From NCBI GenBank assembly GCA_905215725.1, contig CAJMRD010000050.1:1-15743 (forward strand): a stretch of DNA of 15,743 bases, in the 5' to 3' direction. Each line of letters opens with the position of its first letter. The stretch's first letter is position 1. The notes under the pieces are model-generated. The model had not been told where the DNA came from. It did not search any database and saw only the letters and a list, made by a program, of their open reading frames with translations. The DNA is from an uncultured bacterium. GTDB lineage: Bacteria > Actinomycetota > Coriobacteriia > Coriobacteriales > Coriobacteriaceae. Both the position numbers and the translations under genes were made by a program. Of this stretch, positions 12,593-15,743 are shown piece by piece.

Positions 12593-13591
12593 TTAGCGCG
12601 CCATTGCATCGCGGCCGGCCTCGACGCGCTTGCGCTGGGCGGCGCGCTCCTCGCCGGTCAGACGCTCAAAGAAGTGCCCGATAAGCGAGGCGAGCACCTG
12701 CTGAAACAACGTTCCACACATGACGGGAAACACAACTTCGCCCGGAAAGTATTGCGTGGCGATGACGGCGCCCGAAGAGATATTGCGCATGCCGCAGGTA
12801 AAGCACATGGTGGTCGTTTCGCTATATGGCAGATGCAGCGCGCGGGCGACCAGAATGCCGACGACAAAGCCGCTGATGGCGAAGACCAAAATAAAGAGGG
12901 CGACTTCCAAGCGCACCGCGTTCATGTGCAGCACGTACTCGCTCATGGCGGTGGAGTTGGAGGCGATAACGCCCATCATCATGAACTTGCAGGCGGGCGA
13001 GAGCGCGGGGGAGAGTTTTTCGTGCCCCCATCCGCGCGTGAGCTCGTTGATCACGATGCCGAGCACGGCGGGGATGGCGATCATAAAGGCCATGTCCTGC
13101 ATCATGCTCGGCACATCGATCGAGACGGTGGCACCCAGCAAGAGCTTAAGCGTGAGCGGAATCGTCACAGGGGAGATAACCGAGGACGTCAGGATGATGG
13201 TGAGCGCGAGCGGGCCGTTGCCGCCGAACATGCTGATCCACATAAAGGCAGTGACCGCCACGGGTACGCTGTACTCGAGTACGATGCCGCAGACAAGGTT
13301 GGGATTGGAGCCAAAGAACAGCGATCCCATGGCATAGGCTGCTATGGGAATGAGCGCCGCCGAGACGAGCAGCGCCAAAATCAGGTGCAGCGGACGGCGG
13401 AACACCTCGGCTACCTGGTGGAAGGTGTTGCTGAGCGCACCTTGGAACGTCATAAAGGCGAAGAGGGCGGGAACGATGGGCTTGAGCACGCCGATCTGCT
13501 GGGGAAAGAGCACGCCGAGCGCCACGCAAATCGGAACGATGATCTGCATGTGCCCCGCGAGAAACTTGCCCAGTCCAACCCATTGCTTCAT
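12593..13591 (-). CDS. Bile acid:sodium symporter family (BASS) transporter
   Basis: An integral membrane protein of 332 residues with about ten hydrophobic segments, matching the SBF/BASS fold (PF01758). It starts MKQWVGLGKFLAGHMQIIVP. Characteristic pieces are VLKPIVPALFAFMTFQGAL in the first repeat, EYSVPVAVTAFMW, and FTCGMRNISSGAVIA in the second repeat; the GMRN motif is a family hallmark near the sodium sites. The soluble tail is short and basic (from ERLTGEERAAQRKR). Family members move bile acids, pantoate, pyruvate, keto acids or other organic anions with sodium. The substrate cannot be read here, and a bile acid role should not be assumed from the name. A GGGAG site lies about 12 bases upstream of the ATG. 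It is monocistronic, convergent with the GalT-like gene and divergent from recJ. Confidence 0.85.
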   Translation of the reverse strand: MKQWVGLGKFLAGHMQIIVPICVALGVLFPQQIGVLKPIVPALFAFMTFQGALSNTFHQVAEVFRRPLHLILALLVSAALIPIAAYAMGSLFFGSNPNLVCGIVLEYSVPVAVTAFMWISMFGGNGPLALTIILTSSVISPVTIPLTLKLLLGATVSIDVPSMMQDMAFMIAIPAVLGIVINELTRGWGHEKLSPALSPACKFMMMGVIASNSTAMSEYVLHMNAVRLEVALFILVFAISGFVVGILVARALHLPYSETTTMCFTCGMRNISSGAVIATQYFPGEVVFPVMCGTLFQQVLASLIGHFFERLTGEERAAQRKRVEAGRDAMAR

Positions 13592-13753
13592 ATGCTCTTG
13601 TGACTCCCTTTGCTCGTGAATCCGTTTTGACTGGATATGCTAGACGCTCACATGTGTCCGTGCGTCAGAAACGCTCGATTATTTCGAGGGTATTACCGGC
13701 ATCGTTTGCCGAAACCGCGGCGTGCTGCGGCGATTTGCGTCCGCGCCGCACGG

Positions 13754-13759
13754 TATAAT
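13754..13759 (+). promoter_or_regulatory. Consensus -10 box upstream of recJ
   Basis: A perfect TATAAT sits 62 bp before the leader ORF and 114 bp before recJ. The hexamer 17 bp upstream (CGATTT) is a poor -35; TTGCGT at 13735-13740 is closer to consensus but only 13 bp away. Transcription would start near 13766. Apart from this box and the leader ORF, the 276-bp BASS-recJ gap shows no recognised element. Confidence 0.55.
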
Positions 13760-13815
13760 AAATCCGTTCAACAGATCTGCCTGCCGAAGTGGGCATACAC
13801 AGAGGACTCATCGCT

Positions 13816-13881
13816 ATGAACCGTGAGAGGTATCGCGGCGACCTGCCCCTATCGGGGGTGGGTGCCTATGTCATCGCTTAA
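13816..13881 (+). CDS. Short leader ORF overlapping the recJ start
   Basis: A 21-codon ORF beginning MNRERYRGDL and ending AYVIA, then TAA (13879-13881). It has AGAGGA at 13801-13806, 9 bases before its ATG, which is a better spaced ribosome site than many genes in the window. It overlaps recJ by 14 bp in another frame and covers the recJ ribosome site GGGGGTGGG. Translating ribosomes would therefore reach the recJ start, as in translational coupling. The peptide is not recognised. It may be a non-functional by-product of the 5' leader. Confidence 0.45.
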   Translation: MNRERYRGDLPLSGVGAYVIA

Positions 13882-15743
13882 GACGACGCATCGCTGGGCG
13901 GTCGCTCAGCAAAACCCCGAGCTCGAAAAGGAGCTTTCGGCTGGTCTGGGCATTCCCGGGCTGGTGGCGCGCATTATGGTCGCGCACGGCATTGGCTCCA
14001 TCAAAGAGGGCCAATTGTTTTTGACGCCTTCGCTCGATCGCGACTGGGCGGACCCACTCGTTATTCCGGGCATGTCGGTCGTTGCCGACCGCGTTGAGCG
14101 TGCTATTCGCAGCCACGAGCGTATCGCCGTCTTTGGCGATTTTGACGTCGACGGCATTACGTCGACTTGTCTGTTGACCGAGGCGCTACGTTCGTTTGGC
14201 GCCAACGTCACGCCGTTTATTCCGCACCGCTTTGACGAGGGCTACGGCCTGTCGCGTGCGGCGCTCGACCGCGTCAACGAGCTCGCTCAACCCAACCTGA
14301 TTGTGACCGTCGATAACGGTATTGCTGCCAAGGAAGAGGTCTCCTATCTGGAGAGTCTGGGGATCGATTTGGTGGTCACGGACCATCACGAGCCCTCCGA
14401 CCAGGTGCCGCAGGGTGTGCCCCTGACTGACCCCAAGCTCGAGGACGAGGGCCCCTCGCGTGAGCTTGCCGGTGCTGGTGTGGCGCTCAAGCTGGTGCAA
14501 GTCCTGGGTGAGCGCCTGGGCAAGCCGTCGTATTGGCGTTCGCTAATCGAGGTCGCGGCGCTGGGCACCGTGTCCGACATGATGCCGCTCACGCCCGAGA
14601 ACCGCGCGCTGGTTGCCGAGGGCATCCAGCAGATGCGCGTAACCGCTCGCCCCGGCTATATCGCGCTTGCCGCGCTCGCCAAGGCGGACCTTTCGAGCAT
14701 TACGGCGGATGGCCTGTCATTCTCGCTCATTCCTCGCTTAAACGCTGCCGGTCGCATGGCCGATCCCAAGCTGGCGCTCGACCTGCTGCTTGCCCGCGAT
14801 CCCATCGAAGCAAGCGCACTGGCGGCTGAGCTCGAGGAAATCAACCGCCAGCGCCGTGAGATCGAGGCGGAGCTCACGCGCGATGCCATGGCAAAGGTCG
14901 AGGAGACCTATGACGGCGGACGCGCGATCGTCGTGGGCGGCGAAGGCTGGCACGAGGGCGTCAAGGGCATCGTGGCAAGCCGTCTGACCAACCGCTACCA
15001 CGTGCCGGCGCTGCTGTTCTCGATCGAGGACGGTATCGCGCGCGGCTCTGGTCGCTCGGTGGGCAAAGTTAACCTGTTTGACGCCATCGAGCGCTGTTCC
15101 GACCTGATGATTCGTCGCGGCGGACATGCCGGTGCGGTGGGTGTGACTATCGAGGCATCCAAGCTCGACGAGTTCCGCCGTCGCCTTTCGGCCGTGCTAT
15201 CGGAGCTTCCCGCCGAGGACTTTGAGGACACTGACGAGGTTGCCGCCACCGTTGACCTCTCCGAGCTAAATATCGAGACCATCGAGCAGATTTCCCGCCT
15301 TGAGCCGTTTGGCCAGGGTAATAAGGTGCCGCTGCTGGCTGCCGAGGGCGTGACGATGTGTGATCGCGCCGTGGTGGGTAAGACCGGCGAGCACATGCGC
15401 TTCGTGGCGACGGATGGCGCCGCGAGTGTGCCGGCCATCATGTTTCGTGTACCGCAAATCGATAAGCTCATCAACTGCGATAGCGCTGTCGATTTGGTGT
15501 TCGAGGCCGTTGCCGAGCATTGGCAGGGTCGTGTGAAGCCCAAGCTCATGATCAAGGATGTTCTGGTCCGCGATACCACGCTGCCCAGCATCGACGATCC
15601 GGCATGCGAGCTTCGTCGTGGCGTGCAGCCGGCGGATTCCGGCCTGCGCCTGGAGTCGCGTAAGCGCGAGACGCTCGCCCAGCTTTCCTATACCGAGCTC
15701 ACGCGCTCGCTTATCCATAGCTTTATCGGCTCGAACCAGCCGC
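13868..15743 (+). CDS. recJ: Single-stranded-DNA-specific exonuclease RecJ (runs off right edge)
   Basis: A 5'-3' exonuclease on single-stranded DNA, acting in recombinational repair, mismatch repair and base excision repair. 625 residues are visible with an open frame to the edge. DHH phosphoesterase motifs are intact: DFDVDG (91-96), VDNG with D149, DHH (172-174) and the GGHAGA motif with H420 (family GGHxxA). HEGVKG (362-367), RGSGRS before the GGH motif, and EPFGQGN mark the DHHA1 region and the start of the OB fold, which contains PKLMIKDV. ATG 13868 follows GGGGGTGGG; MSSLKTTHRWAV then matches the usual RecJ N-terminus. The OB domain ends before the edge and the chain continues, so a C-terminal extension is present, as in several Gram-positive RecJ proteins. 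It overlaps a short leader ORF. Confidence 0.95.
   Translation, partial: MSSLKTTHRWAVAQQNPELEKELSAGLGIPGLVARIMVAHGIGSIKEGQLFLTPSLDRDWADPLVIPGMSVVADRVERAIRSHERIAVFGDFDVDGITSTCLLTEALRSFGANVTPFIPHRFDEGYGLSRAALDRVNELAQPNLIVTVDNGIAAKEEVSYLESLGIDLVVTDHHEPSDQVPQGVPLTDPKLEDEGPSRELAGAGVALKLVQVLGERLGKPSYWRSLIEVAALGTVSDMMPLTPENRALVAEGIQQMRVTARPGYIALAALAKADLSSITADGLSFSLIPRLNAAGRMADPKLALDLLLARDPIEASALAAELEEINRQRREIEAELTRDAMAKVEETYDGGRAIVVGGEGWHEGVKGIVASRLTNRYHVPALLFSIEDGIARGSGRSVGKVNLFDAIERCSDLMIRRGGHAGAVGVTIEASKLDEFRRRLSAVLSELPAEDFEDTDEVAATVDLSELNIETIEQISRLEPFGQGNKVPLLAAEGVTMCDRAVVGKTGEHMRFVATDGAASVPAIMFRVPQIDKLINCDSAVDLVFEAVAEHWQGRVKPKLMIKDVLVRDTTLPSIDDPACELRRGVQPADSGLRLESRKRETLAQLSYTELTRSLIHSFIGSNQP

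Noticed and set aside
12674..13603. 309-residue plus-strand open frame opposite the BASS transporter
   Set aside because: Antisense shadow, His/Gly/Asp/Arg-rich, against a clear membrane protein on the other strand.
13637..13819. 60-residue plus-strand ORF between the BASS gene and recJ
   Set aside because: It has no good ribosome site, spans the TATAAT box and has no recognisable features.

Overview
The window looks like chromosome from a GC-rich anaerobic actinobacterium of the class Coriobacteriia, most likely Collinsella or a close relative. This is inferred from strong third-position G/C bias, the single-chain PurL type, twin-arginine lipoprotein solute-binding proteins and the style of the short intergenic palindromes; no rRNA or marker gene is present to prove it. 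No tRNA, rRNA, insertion sequence, phage gene or CRISPR array was seen.

Layout. (1) Positions 1-998, minus strand: the N-terminal third of phosphoribosylformylglycinamidine synthase (purL), running off the left edge and divergent from (2) a CPA2-type cation:proton antiporter at 1183-2745. (3) The antiporter converges on homoserine dehydrogenase (hom, minus strand, 3015-4358). The gap holds a tandem array of three palindromic units spaced exactly 61 bp apart, then a strong terminator usable from both sides. (4) Positions 4609-10908, plus strand: a branched-chain amino acid type ABC importer locus with two tandem paralogous lipoprotein binding proteins, two permeases and two ATPases (livK1, livK2, livH, livM, livG, livF). 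It ends in a clear rho-independent terminator. The binding-protein genes are separated by an AT-rich spacer, and hairpins lie between livK2 and livH. (5) Positions 11084-12565, plus strand: a two-gene unit of a CutC-family protein and a short GalT/HIT-like protein. (6) Positions 12593-13591, minus strand: a bile acid:sodium symporter family (BASS) transporter. (7) From 13868 to the right edge: recJ, preceded by a good -10 box and a 21-codon leader ORF that overlaps the recJ start.

How the genes work together. The liv genes form one complete importer: two extracytoplasmic receptors of probably different affinity or specificity feed one LivHM/LivGF translocator. Hairpins after livK2 could keep receptor expression above permease expression. 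hom (Asp-family and branched-chain precursor supply) is divergent from the importer and may be co-controlled, but no shared operator is proven. The rest is core metabolism, ion transport and DNA repair.

No undescribed multi-gene defence or mobile system is evident. The best leads are the 61-bp palindrome array and other intergenic palindromes with a GGGAC core, the CutC plus GalT-like pair (with intact GalT zinc and nucleophile positions but a small size, and a CutC with extra cysteines and a changed core motif), the recJ leader ORF, and the AT-rich operator-like spacer between the duplicated receptors.
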